This document shows, one piece after another, positions 9,841-22,600 of a DNA stretch of 64,000 nucleotides; within the stretch, counting starts at the first letter, position 1, and every line of letters begins with the position of its first letter. The stretch spans positions 95,981,285 through 96,045,284 of the forward strand of contig NW_026262734.1 of assembly GCF_021869535.1 (NCBI RefSeq), given 5' to 3'. Under the pieces are notes generated by a model. It ran no database searches, was not told the DNA's origin, and was given only the letters and a program-made list of their open reading frames with translations. The translations under genes and the position numbers were made by a program. Source of the stretch: Mytilus californianus (Eukaryota > Mollusca > Bivalvia > Mytilida > Mytilidae).

Positions 9841-11120
9841 GGTATCACCTTTTTAATCACAAGATGTAGTAAACATTGTCACTATTGATAGTTGCTGCAA
9901 AACCTACTTCTAATTCATTAGCGTACACAATAAACACTTTTTCCTGACCCTTTACATGAAAAAAACGTATTTCCAAACTTTTATAGATGGTAGAAGACAA
10001 TACATCGAACCTGACCTTTCCTTTCGTAGACAGTGAAAAAACGTCGTGGCAAAAACAAATTCTCCAAGATACTTTTTTTTCTAGGCTATGCAGGTACTGT
10101 GCAAGGATATTTTTTAATATTAGTTCATAAGAATACGTTTTTGTAAATAGTTATTTTGTGTAATGAAATCTAGCTTTTTTTAGACATTTCAGTGTGGTTT
10201 TCTTTTGTACAGGTAGCTAAAAAAAAAGGGAACTGTCTTTTGTACAGGTAAAAAAGATGAAAATTAGTAAACAGTCTGCATTTATACTAAATAGGTCTTT
10301 ATTGACTGCAATCTAAATTGTCTGACTAGTTTGATGTCTGCAATTTCACAAAAAGACAGAACAAGAAAAAAATATTTATTGGTCAGCCTTTTGAAAGCTG
10401 TTCAGATCAAAATAGCAGTTGCAGTTCAACACTGGTCTTCTAGCGGCATGAGAGAGATAAATTCTTTAATTTCAAAAGATATTGAATCAGCACACTTCAA
10501 AAAACAATATCCGTAATTTATGCCATTTTCGAATGAATAAACTACTAGTCTTTATTGCAAATTCAAATAGACGTTAAATCAATGTTAACCAATAGAGAAA
10601 ACTATACATATATACCTGATAAGAAAAGCATCTACACTTATAATTGTCAAACATTTTGTAATCTATGTTTCATGTTATAGTTTAATTTTTAAAGATATAA
10701 CATGAAGTATTTCAATGCACACGTTACTAAGAACACCGACGTGCTCGAAAATTTTATTTTTAGTAAATGGGTTGATCTTGAAAATGTTCATGTTTGTGAA
10801 TATTAGGAACAATCTAAACATGTGACTTTAATGCTACCCCCCATCTCCCTTAATATTCACAACTTAATTCAAAGGATTCTGCTAGTCTTTCGATATAAAA
10901 TAATGTGCAAATCCAAAGGATTTCTGTATGCGCTGTCTTCTTTCGGTAAGGTTGGCTGCAAATAAAATATTGAAGGTTTAAACAAGATTCCACCTACACG
11001 TCATGTAAAATAAAATCAGCCCAAAATCATAAGCTACACAATTTAAACGAATGTTTCTATATTTTGTTCAATGATATTTTTATAATATTAAATCAAAATG
11101 TACATACATTTTTATCTTGC
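9841..11120. other. Intergenic DNA with weak plus-strand coding signals
   Basis: A pyrimidine-rich acceptor (CTTTCCTTTCGTAG) at about 10030 precedes a basic frame, TVKKRRGKNKFSK. TTTTGTACAGGTA occurs twice, at about 10205 and 10240. The open frame 10331-10516 includes KAVQIKIAVAVQHWSSSGM. No consistent gene model could be built. Confidence 0.3.
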
Positions 11121-11124
11121 TGTT

Positions 11125-11226
11125 AGGTGTGAGCCAATGCTCCGTGTTGAAGGCCGTTGTTTGACCTATAGTTTGTGACTTGGATGGAGAGTTGTCTCAT
11201 TGGCACTTATACCACATCTTATCTCT
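11125..11226 (-). repeat. Dispersed repeat, GATGTGGTATGAGTGCC family
   Basis: The complement reads AAGATGTGGTATAAGTGCCA, then ATGAGACAACTCTCCATCC, and ends near TTCAACACGGAGC. Other copies lie at 29237, 40637, 43634 and 49803. Confidence 0.9.
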
Positions 11227-11378
11227 ATGTATGATTGTATTAAGGTAACAAAATAAAGTGCACCATTTCATTTAAAAAAACAACGTATTTATCCGCCCCA
11301 GATTAACTTCCACTCTGTCGATGACACTGTTGGTTGACATTTATGATCCTGTGGACATAATTCGCCCAGTAGCGTACC

Positions 11379-11600
11379 ATGACTGAACATAAGCAGATCA
11401 CAGAAATTCTGGCTTGTACATCCCCTAGTATAAAAAGGTCAAAAATAGACGTCACTAAGGATAGAAGTTGTCCCTTACGCACAGACATGAATAATATCTC
11501 CGATACGTTAATTTCAGATCATCATGACAAGAGCAACAATCTTCACACACTGCCAGGTACAGTTAATTTACAAGACATTTTGGACATAAATGGCTCGTGA
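11379..11600 (+). CDS. Uncharacterised small open frame, 73 codons
   Basis: The context TACCATGACTG begins a polar frame (MTEHKQITEILACTSPSIKR...) ending LQDILDINGS before TGA. The region is less AT-rich than its flanks and codon use looks coding-like. It could be a small gene, an unspliced terminal exon or the tip of a transposon open frame. There is no promoter or splice support, and no family is recognised. Confidence 0.3.
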   Translation: MTEHKQITEILACTSPSIKRSKIDVTKDRSCPLRTDMNNISDTLISDHHDKSNNLHTLPGTVNLQDILDINGS

Positions 11601-12765
11601 CAACACTGTTTCATGTCTACATTTAAAATCTAAAACTGCAAAACAATCTTTCTTTACTTAACTGTATACAAAAATTATCAAACAAGGCTATATTGATTGG
11701 TCTATGAAGTGGTACACGAGACCTCATTACAAACTATTAACATAAATTTTATCAGCAATCAGAGTTGTGAAACTACTTACTCTAGGGGTGGTTTAAATCA
11801 GATGTGGATACTAAAAAAAATAAAAATCTATTAGGGTACATACAATTTAAGTATCTCTCCTTCTACAAAAGATAATTGTAAGTATATAGCATAAAACGAG
11901 AAGACTTGTTGAATAAATAACAGGTAGTGCACAATGGATTACTCCATATTGATAAACACCAGAAAACATGTGAATATATTGATTGAATAAATCTACTGTT
12001 TGCTTCTTTAAATAAACACCTGTGTTTTAGATTGTTGAAATATAAGTTATATAATGCAGTAAAACATTTTCCTTCTAAGATTGAAAAAATGAAATTTCAG
12101 GTTTAGACTAAATTTGGCAAAGTTGGCATCTCTTGATAAACATATATTGCCAAAATATTTTCGAATACTTCAGAAAAGTTACAATTAATGATTTGACATT
12201 ACAGGACATTTTTTACGTTTGATTAAAGAAAACAAATATATTATATCCTGGAAAAAACATTGACAATAACGAACACCAATATGTAAAATATAGATCCAGT
12301 TTGCACATTTTCTTACCGCAATATTTTACTTTGTGTCTTGAGTAACTGTTGAAAATCTAGGAACATGGCTTCCTTCCGTCTTTGCATTGAATAAACCTTG
12401 AATGAATAACATTTGAAATTTATTATTTTGTTTTTAACGATTTCATTTGCCATAAAGTTGTGTATAATTGACTTTTTGTGGACAACTTATAAGTAATTTG
12501 TCGCTCTGAATTAAACGATGAAATTTTACACCCTAAAATAAGTTAGGTGTTACGGAGCCTGCTTCGTTTATACAAATATAGGCAAATGTTTTTGAAGATA
12601 TAGAAAGTAAGACGTGAAACACTTAAAATAAGTGAAGACATTAGTATACATATGTTTTTCTTAACCTAAGATAGCGCATCCTGAAGGTTAATATTGATTC
12701 GTCTTTCTTGATTTTCGTTTTACTAATCTTTGAACATTTTGAGTATATCTAAAACATCTACTGCA
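11601..12765. other. AT-rich intergenic DNA
   Basis: Nothing recognised: no supported exon, no long open frame and no named repeat. Confidence 0.6.
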
Positions 12766-12915
12766 AAAAGTAAAATAACAAAAATACCGAACTCCAAGGA
12801 AAATTCAAAACGGAAAGTCCCTTATCAAATAGGAAATTCAAAAGCTCATACACATAAAAAAAAATGGAAAACAACTGTCATATTCCTGATTTTGTACAGG
12901 CATTTCCTTATGTAG
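12766..12915 (-). repeat. Retroelement 3'-tail family, truncated copy
   Basis: The plus strand reads CGAACTCCAAGGAAAATTCA and GGAAAGTCCCTTATCAAAT, ending TTATGTAGAAAAT. The same family occurs at 14994, 16898 and 36130 in this orientation and at 36460 and 43032 in the other. The 43032 copy lies downstream of an RT relic, which defines the sense strand used here. Confidence 0.8.
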
Positions 12916-13134
12916 AAAATCAAAATATAGGATAACATTTAATATTTTCCGTGAATTCCCCTCATTAATACTTTATATTTAATTAACAAAATAATTATTC
13001 TCTACTTAAGAAGAGGTGTGTTAATGTTAACGGATATTCATTCATCAAATATGATACTCATCTTCCGAAAGCAAGTGCTGTTTTAAAATTTTGGTTTCAG
13101 TTCAAATTTTAGGAACGAATTTCCTTCTCGCAAA

Positions 13135-13200
13135 GCTCTCATTGAAGAGAAAGTTATTGTCAAAATGCGCATCTGCTGCAGTGATATTGCTACCGTAAAT
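13135..13200 (+). repeat. Short dispersed repeat (AAATGCGCATCTG family)
   Basis: TTGTCAAAATGCGCATCTGC followed by TGCAGTGATATTG. Related segments occur at 13745, 14150, 47735 and 51690. Confidence 0.6.
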
Positions 13201-13316
13201 ATTATTATTTCAAATTTGTCTCAAGGCAGCAATACATATTTACAGAATACTTAAAATTTATATCTTTCAATGACATAAGACCATAAAATAAATTATATGA
13301 ATATTGAAAGGATACA

Positions 13317-13322
13317 TTTATT
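13317..13322 (-). terminator. Polyadenylation signal AATAAA
   Basis: AATAAA on the minus strand lies 12 nt past the stop codon of the ankyrin-type gene. Either the 3' UTR is very short or a later signal is used. Confidence 0.4.
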
Positions 13323-13334
13323 AAAGTTATTGTC

Positions 13335-13676
13335 TTATTGCGTTGGGGAACAATGAATTGGTTTACCATCTACAATTTCGTCGACTGGTTTTTCTTCTTG
13401 GTTTCCAATTGGAAGATAAGTCAATTCTTCAAAATTCAATGGTTTATTATCATTTTTGAACAAAGCTTTGATTTTGTCAATCATGGTTTCAGATGTAGGC
13501 CTTAACAGAGGTCCACCGATATGTACTTTACACTTAGGTTTAAGCAGCTTGTCATTTGTGTTGCAATTTAGTAAATGATACTCCTGAAACATACGGTCTT
13601 CTTTGTTCGGAAGATATGTTATAATGGAATCATTCTCATTCCAACCACGTACTTCAATTTCTCCAGAAAAAGATAT
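13335..13676 (-). CDS. Terminal exon of the ankyrin-type gene
   Basis: 342 nt. ISFSGEIEVRGWNENDSIIT..., ending DGKPIHCSPTQ and TAA. Acceptor TTTTGTTTCAG. The segment from GEIEV to FEELTYLP is compatible with a UPA-type sandwich. Confidence 0.88.
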   Translation of the reverse strand: MSFSGEIEVRGWNENDSIITYLPNKEDRMFQEYHLLNCNTNDKLLKPKCKVHIGGPLLRPTSETMIDKIKALFKNDNKPLNFEELTYLPIGNQEEKPVDEIVDGKPIHCSPTQ

Positions 13677-16600
13677 CTGAAACAAAACAATATCAATAAA
13701 AGGCAACAGCAGTGTACCATTGATCATATAACAAGAATATTGTAAAAATGCGCATCTGGGGCTAGAAACAATAACTGCTTAGGTGTGTGTTTTACTACCA
13801 CTGGGTGGATACCTCTGCTGATGGACTGTTAGTATCAACAGCATAGTAGACAGTACTTCGATATTGTGTCGTGTGAGGTACTACTACCACTGGGATGAAC
13901 GCTCTAAAGTGAACGGAGGGTATGACCAACCAGTTACATGAACATGCAGATATTGTGTAAATAAAATGTGTTGTTACAAATTGTTAGAAATAAATATAGA
14001 ATAGAGTACTTTTTTTTTCTAAGCTGACTTTATCACGATAAAATTCCAGGTGAGGGCGATGGGTTTTTTGTCTTTATTAGTTTATAAGCTGTTCATTTTC
14101 TTGAATACGTTTTGCATTTTAACATGTTTTGGGCTCCAGCATCACCGACGAGACATCTATTGTCAAAATACACACCTGGTGCAGTAAAATGAGTACAGTT
14201 AATGTTATTAACATGACGCTTGTCACAGATTATATTTTGAAGTCGTTCATCTGTGTCAATATCGAGAAAATGATCAATTTATAAAGCAGACATTCTTTTA
14301 GGGTAAAATTCTTGATTTCATATTTAGGGATAGATGAGATTCAAGCAGTCACTGAAATGTTGGTTTTTGAGTGACAGGAAATGATCAATATATCTGAAAG
14401 CGAAGTTAAGGAACTTTGCAAGGTGGTCTTTTTCTGGAAGGTTCTGCTTCATTGGAGTACAAAACAAAAGTTGCAAGTTGAGTAGTACAATGAATACAGA
14501 TTGAAAAGTGAGTCTGTTGATATATCTATCTACCAACGCTCAAAGAATATGATATCGATCAAGAGTTACGAAGTTCGAAAATATCATTTTCATTGTATTT
14601 TTGGTTGAAATCAGTGTGGTGAGATATTTCATAACCTAAAACACGGAATTCGTATCTACGAATACGTTTTTCAGAAAAGCTCTGTTTAATGAGACGAAGA
14701 AGTCGATCTTTCAATCGAGCAGCGATGATATTATTGTAGAGCATGTAGAGTTAAGACATAATTTCGTAAATTTATTATTGCGATAACTGAACATTGGAAA
14801 ATTTGTTAGATTAAGTATTGCGATTTCAGAAATTTCCATATTATTGATTCAATTAAATAAACTCATCATAGAAACACGTAAAGTTAAAGTTATGAATATC
14901 TTTTTTTTTTTATTTTTACGAAACTTAACCTGTCACATTTTTCGCTATAATTTAACATTAAAAATTTACATTCTTAAAAATGGTGATATCTTGTAAAAAG
15001 TAAAATCACAAAAATAATCAACTCCGAGGAAAATTCAAAACGGAAAGTCCCTAATCAAATGGCAAAATCAAAAGCTCAAACTAAACAAACGAATGGATAA
15101 CAACTGTCAATCCTGACTTGGTACAGGCATTTTCTTATGTAGAAAATGGTGGATTTAACCTGGTTTTATAGCTAGCTAAACCACTCACTTGTATGACAGT
15201 CGCATCAAATTTCATTATATTGACAACGATGTGTGAACAAAACAAACAGACATATTTGGTAAAAATGTCAAAAATAGGGGTACAGCAGTCAACATTGTGT
15301 TACATTCTTAATCACTGTAAAAACAAACAAATATGTAACAAAGAAGCACAAAAAGGCATATAAACGAACTAATATTTGAAGTAGAATAAACAAAATATGA
15401 GTACAGCCACAGTATTACTTTAACACATGATTAAGCTAAATAAGTTTGTTTATCCAATTCCTTTATTGTGTTCTATAACTATGCTTTGGAAACACAAAAC
15501 AAAAGTGTAAATCTTTGTGATATTGATTTTTTTTTCAATATAGATCTTTGATGAATTTGTCTACCTTTTCTAGGTCTTTTCGGTTATATAGATAAGTTCA
15601 AATTTTGTTATTTGACCTTTCAGTGTGAAGGTAAATTAAGAAATGCGCTTCGGTAATACGAAAAAACCATAGTGTTACTTTCATTGTTTTTTATACTAGT
15701 TGAGAAAAAAATGATTTTGACTAAAACCAACAAGGCCCGTCATCGCACTAGATTTTTTTGCGACACCTTTAAAACAATACTCATTAATAAGAGTAGATGT
15801 ATAAATTAATATTGTCATGGGTAATTAATACATTCATATACTCATCATGAAATTATTGTGTAATTTCAAGTATTTGAATATAATACTTATGAAGTAATAT
15901 TTTTACAAAAAGTCGGCATGAAGTTAATTATTTCCTATGCTATTATAGTTTTGCCGTTTGTTAAAGATGTGATTATTAAGTACCGTAATAAAAGGCATAA
16001 GAAGAAATTTTACGAGGTTTTTAGACCACAACACATTAGTACGAAACTCTATCTCACCTTGTAGGGCTTATTCTTACGGACTGTTTCTTCCACATCTGAC
16101 TCTAACTTGTATTCCATCTTTTCCCAATGCTTTTGTCGTTCTTCAAATGATTTCAATAGAGCAAATTCTACTATGAGGGAATACTCATTCTGTTGATGTT
16201 TTATCATCGTGAATATCTTTATGTCGTGTTCGCCTCTTATTGTTCGTATAACTTGAGTTTTGGATTCATCCAAAAACTTTTTAACAACTGCAACACAGCT
16301 TAAAAACGAAAAAAAAAATAGCAGCTTCAAAAGAGACTGTCGTAAATATAAAAAAATGTCTGTCTGATCAAATTTCATGGATCTTCCAAACACTTTTTTA
16401 AAGCTATGTAAATAAAATATGTTTCCCGGCTTGTCTTTAAACATACTGAATGTTTCCTTATTCTCGATTAAAGCATACCTATTTGAATGCAAGGAAAACA
16501 AAATTACCATAAAATTGATTGTCTGTTCCGTGCGAAGGTCAATGTGTTCGGAATTATCTTCATTTGGTACGCTAGAGAACAATCATCTACACAGGCCATG

Positions 16601-19600
16601 AAATAAAACATTTTAAGGGGAGTAAAACTAAAAGGGTCTTCGTCCTAATCGCCTGCTAAAGGTGTCGATTGGATACATTTAGCAAGTAAAATTACGTAAA
16701 TAGGAAAGAGTACAATGAATGCAAAAATAAACAATATATCTGTAAAACTTAAATGACGACAAAATAATGAAAAGAACAACGAGCTAACAAAAAGTTTCCG
16801 GTCAATTTCAATTGAGCATGTCGAGGGATAGTCAGCTTGAACTCTAGTTCGATATTATAATTAACTTTAACTGTGAATTTACACATCAGCTTAGAAAAAA
16901 AGTAAAATCACAAAAATAATGAACTCCGAGAAAAATTCCAAAAGATAAGTCCCTAATCAAATGGCAAAATCAAAAGCCCAAACACATCAAACGAATGGAT
17001 AACAACTGTCATTCCTGGCTTAGTACAGGCATTTTCTTATGTAGAAAATGGTGGGTTAAACCTGTTTTTATAGCTAGCTAAACCTCTCACTTGTATGACA
17101 ATCGCATAAAATTCCATTATATTGACAACGATGTGTGAACAAAACAAACAGACAAAATAGGTGACTATGTCAAGAATAAGGGTACAACAGTCAACATTGT
17201 GTTATCATCTTAATCACTCTAGAAACTAACAAATATATTAACAAACATTAACCATGGCAAATTACACAATGGCGGGATGTATAAGTACAGAGCCACGTCA
17301 TGTGTAAGAAAGAAACACAAAAAGGCAGATAGACAAAGCGTAATGTATCAATTATACCCATCATGATCTCCATTTGTTTCTTAACATAATGATTTAATCC
17401 CATACATACTGTAGGTTCATGTTTGTTCTTGTGTACTTATTTTCGTGAATTGAAGAGAACTTTTCTTCGTGGAAATTGTTTTTCATTGTTTTTCTGAATG
17501 TGTACTTCGTTTGCGGGAATTTTTCGCTGTGTTGAAGACCCATTGGTGACCTTCGACTGTTTTCTTATCTTTGGTCGGGTTGTTGTCTCTTTGACACATC
17601 TCCATTTCCATTCTTAATTTTATTCGTTGAATATTTACATACGCCGTTTGTTTATACCCTCAAAATCCACGAAACTGGTACCCAAAGATTTATAATGAAA
17701 CCAAAGTAATCACCAAAGGCACATATAATTCAAGGGTCATTTTACAAAAAGTCGTACAGAAATGAAAAGAGTAAAATCTTGAGTCATTTTATAGGAAAAC
17801 TATTGTCTATTCGCTGGTCATGAGTCTTCATTCATTTCATGCACACAAGATAATACTGTTGTTATAGTACTTTTACAATACGTTTATCGATTAATTTTAG
17901 AAAATACATTAATTGGAGCAGATTTTTGCAGGGATATATTTCCATTTCAGAAAGAAGTTTGTACATAAAAAGAATTGGCAATTGATACAGTAAAATATAT
18001 GGAACTGAAGACCATTTTTCTTCTAGAAATGGTATAACTAAAACAAAATCAGTTAGAAAAAAAAGGGGTTGGAGTGTAGTGGTAGACTGTGGTTGATAAT
18101 TGAGATAAGAAACAATTACAACATAATAGCTGCAAAGTTTGAAGTTATTAACAGTGATTTGTTGACTTGACCATTTCAGTGGCATTGTTTCTGCAATAAA
18201 ATGACGCATATCATTTTTCCAAAACATTTCCTGTAAGGACATGTCGCGACAAACATTTTGGTTAAATTGTTTTGTCTATATCTATAACTCTTTCTGGGAA
18301 GAAGCGATAGTAGCTTAATGTAAAACATCACAATATGACCTTGACCTTTGATCTTGCCCTATTTTCTTTCTTTTTTTTGGACCAAGGACCTAAAATCAAA
18401 AGACCCCAAGTGTCTATCACTTATGGTTTACCAGTTACAAATGCATATCACTTATATAAAATGCATGAGGGGACAGGAAAAACTCTTATCAGGAGTCTCA
18501 GGATGGCTTCGGTCAAAACTATTCTTCAAATTCTGAGGGTATAATTATGAAATAATTTTGTCGTAATCTTTTATGGTTTTGAAGTAGATGCGCACACAAA
18601 AAAACAGTGTCTGGTGAGATAAATCTTATAATGAAAGGTGTTCGGTTAAACATGTCCAATTTCAAAAGCGCATTAACTGTTCGATATCACATGCAAAAAA
18701 TCCAAGCGACATCTTGCGAAACCACTACACACCGCAAGAATAAAATTTGGCGGAAGAAAAAAACAATTATTCAGAACAAAAGCAGTAGGTCTTTCCACGG
18801 GAAAGTCGAAAGACCTAATTATTCCGATATATATTAAACATTACCATTTAATGTCAAAAGTACTGTGAAATTCTATTTTTCCATTCCCGATTATGAATAC
18901 ACCACGTTTGTTGATACTCCAGTCTGATTGCTTATTTGGCTTAGATATGTTGGAAACAAGAATACAAACATCTTCTGGATTCGTTGGAGATTTCTCGTGA
19001 AGAGGCAAATGTATTTTGTTTTCATTGTCTGATCCTTTTCCACAAATGTCGATGTGAAGAACATCTGAACATATTAGTTTATGTTCTCCTTTTTGGTTTT
19101 CGTCTTCTGTTTTAGTTACCTGGAGATGACAAAGAAATGGAGTAAAAAACAGGACCAAGCCTTATATGTCTGAATGAATAAGTCTAAACATTTTTAACTG
19201 TACTCGATTATTTTCGACCTAATTAGAGTGTCCTGACTGTAGTTGATTTTTAATTATCCAGTTTTTGAACTGTATAAATAAGCTCATCATAGATACCAGG
19301 ATTGAAATTTTGCCATTAGTGACGCTTGAATCAAAGTTAAAAAGGCAAAATAAAGCAAGAAATTAAAGAGTATTGAGGATTAAAAATTCCAAAAGTGTTG
19401 CCAAATACAGCTAAGGTAATATATTCCTAAGGTAGAAAAGCTTTAGCATACAAAATGATACTCAATTTTAACAATGCAATATGAACATAACATTAATTCT
19501 ATTATAAAATTATATTATAAAAGTTACTGTATCTGAGTTATCTCTCCTAATATGGCACAATTGAAAAAAAATGAATCAAACAAAAATATATTGTTTTTAG

Positions 19601-22600
19601 TCAAATACAGCCGTAAATATGATAAAAACACATTATTTTCTACATTAAAATAAAAATCTTACACATGAATTACATACTTCTCTAGAAATTTGCACATTTT
19701 ATTAAAGATCTAGATCGATTGTTATCTGCTTAGTATTTCAAAATCCAATATGGAGGAAGACAACCCTGCCACCTTAACCGATTATTGACAGTAATGGACA
19801 ACGTATGAATCATGCGTAAATGGAACTTCCTCATTTTCGTTGTCGGTATGAATCAATTATATGAATCTAGCATGTACAAGACAGAAAAATTAAAACAAGT
19901 TAAGTGAGTCAATTTTGACCAATTAGGTATACTTTACTTGTAATATTATAGGAAAATGTGCTGGGTATTACATGTATATTAAACCGAAACTAGCATGTTA
20001 AATCTTGAAAACTTGAAAATTTAAACAGCTACAAGATTTCCACTAAAATTGTATATTGCGTTGTATGCAAAGAGTTGTACTAGGAATATGTTATTAATAG
20101 CAATTGAAGTAGTGTTTTGTAGCATATCCTCGAAGAAATCATACACAAACAAATATACAAATAAAACAAACAAAACAACCAACAAAACATATACTGGAGA
20201 AACAAACAGTAAAATAACTTTAAGATTATGATTTGTCAAAGTGGTGGACATCCACCACAATGTAATGAGATCAGATGAAATGTCTTTGCTTTTCAAGTCC
20301 CCCTTAAGAAAAAAAATATTAGACAGATATTCGGTTTATATTATAATTTTCTAAAAAATATTACATGTAAATGGGCCTTTTTAGTAAAACAAAGTGCAAT
20401 ATAATTTTTTATATTATTTTCACCTTCATCATTGATCATTGACAGGATGATATTCAATAAGCAGAAAAATTACCGACTTGAAGCAATTTCAATTGCAATC
20501 GTAAACAAATATAATTGTCATTTTCATAAAACATTTAAAGTAAAACTTACACTAACTGCTACTTGTGCAGCCACCATTTCTGGCGGTAAATCAATGCTGG
20601 CACCTGGTATAGTCTGTAAAGTCAATGTTGTCTGACGTCCTGTTACCGTAAAGTTCTCGGTTATCACAGATTTGACTATTGCAAATTGTATGCATTCCTT
20701 ATTTTTCAAATCGATATGAACTTTGTATTCTGTAAACTGGAGAAAGATACTTTATTTCAGTATTAAGTGTAGTTTTGCAAGGAACATTTAGAAGAAATAA
20801 GTGTGACGACTTTCTATACGACATTTTTTGTTTCGAATAAAACACAGACTCAACAAAGTATAAAGAGAGTAAAAATTAAACTGAGATGTTTCTAATGTCA
20901 ACCGATTTATACTGAGTTCATATCATTATATTGCATTTCGTTACAAAGGGTAAAGACAGAGATTCCAAAAGCAGCAGGTCGAGAAGACAATACTTTTCCT
21001 TCCATGTTATTTATTTTATTTCGCGGTTTTTTATTTCCACTAAAAATGCTTTAGAAAACAATCATGACGTCAGAGGCGCTTTCCTGGATTACATTTTGAT
21101 CTTAATAGGTTAATAAACGCTGAACAGGCTGACGACAGACTGAAATGATCTGAATTGCTTGCAGTCGAATGGTCCTAATAGTACTCAATTTACGGCACTG
21201 GATAAGTCTGCAATTTGACTGAAAACTGAAAACGCTAAATATTTTATTTTAAACCTATAAGTGATGTTCGGATCAAAGTGACCATTTTGGAATAAAATTT
21301 GTTTACTTGTTATCTTTGATTTTTTACGTTCAGTTTTTGTATTTACAAGTCATATTGCTCTGATACATCACAAAAACTTGTCTGCAATTATGATTTCAAA
21401 TATGACAATGATCAAGTATGCTCAATGATATCATGTAATACGTACGCATAGAACAGTCTGTAAAATACAACTCCTAATGTTCAGTAAGAGTATGTCGTAC
21501 TTTTTTGCAATATGCCTTCTTATTTTCAGAATGTTTATTACAGAATAAATGATAAATTTGGAGAAAGAATAATTCAAACAAATTTGGTACTATATGTAGT
21601 TTACAAATTGCAAAGGTTACTGTCAATTCCATGTGTTCAAATTCTGAAACAAGACTCCTTATGAATGCTTGTTTCAAAACATTTCAATTTGCAGAATGTG
21701 TTTACTTTTTAGTGGTGGTGGTCTTTTTACAAAATATAAATTAAGATGTGGCAACATTTAACTTACAAAGGTCTTCATTGGAGAATGTAAAATAGAACAC
21801 AAAAAAAATACGTATATATATGTATATATATATATACAAGTCTAAATTGAAAACTACGTTCAAACCTATGATTGCGTTGGATAAAAACCGCAATTTTTAT
21901 ACGTGTGCATATAAAACAAATTTCGTTGTAGAAGGGTCTAAATACAGCACAAACAACATTTTCCAAAAGACCAAAAAAGTGAAAAAGTATATTTCAACAA
22001 AACGCATTTGACTAACAGGTCGAACAACTGATGTTCTTAAACCCTGCTGACTGCCATTGGCGATTGCCAAATAAATTGATCACAAGATGTAACAAAATGG
22101 ATCTTTATATTAATTAAATACTAAACAGAAAACAATAAACTTGCGGCAAAGATGTTATACCACAAACATGAGGTGCAAATATTTGTTCACCAGATCCGGA
22201 TTTCGACAATAAATGTCTCTTCAGTGATGTTAGGGATCGAAACGATATTTGGAAGGCCATATAATTTACCTGAATTTAGGATAGACTCTTGAATTTTAAA
22301 GAGTCAAAATAGGATTAATGGATCATATAAACCGGAAGGAATATATGATACAAGCCCAAACGAAAAAATATAAACAAGTCTAAATTGAAAACTACGTTCA
22401 AACCTATGATTGCGTTGGATAAAAACCGCAATTTTTATACGTGTGCATATAAAACAAATTTCGTTGTAGAAGGGTCTAAATACAGCACAAACAACATTTT
22501 CCAAAAGACCAAAAAAGTGAAAAAGTATATTCTAATATATATATATATATATATATACGAATACCATACGAAAGATCAACTGAAATATTAAAATAATATA

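Noticed and set aside
17862-18242. 126-codon minus-strand frame in an intron
   Set aside because: By rough estimate about one frame this long is expected by chance in 64 kb of this composition. The flanking exons already join in phase without it.
20021-20296. Hydrophobic minus-strand frame resembling a membrane protein
   Set aside because: The hydrophobic stretch is the translation of an ACAAACAAA low-complexity patch inside an intron.
21775-22504. Two near-identical ENVVCAVFRPFYNEICFICT frames
   Set aside because: They are the two copies of the 158-bp direct repeat, not paralogous genes.
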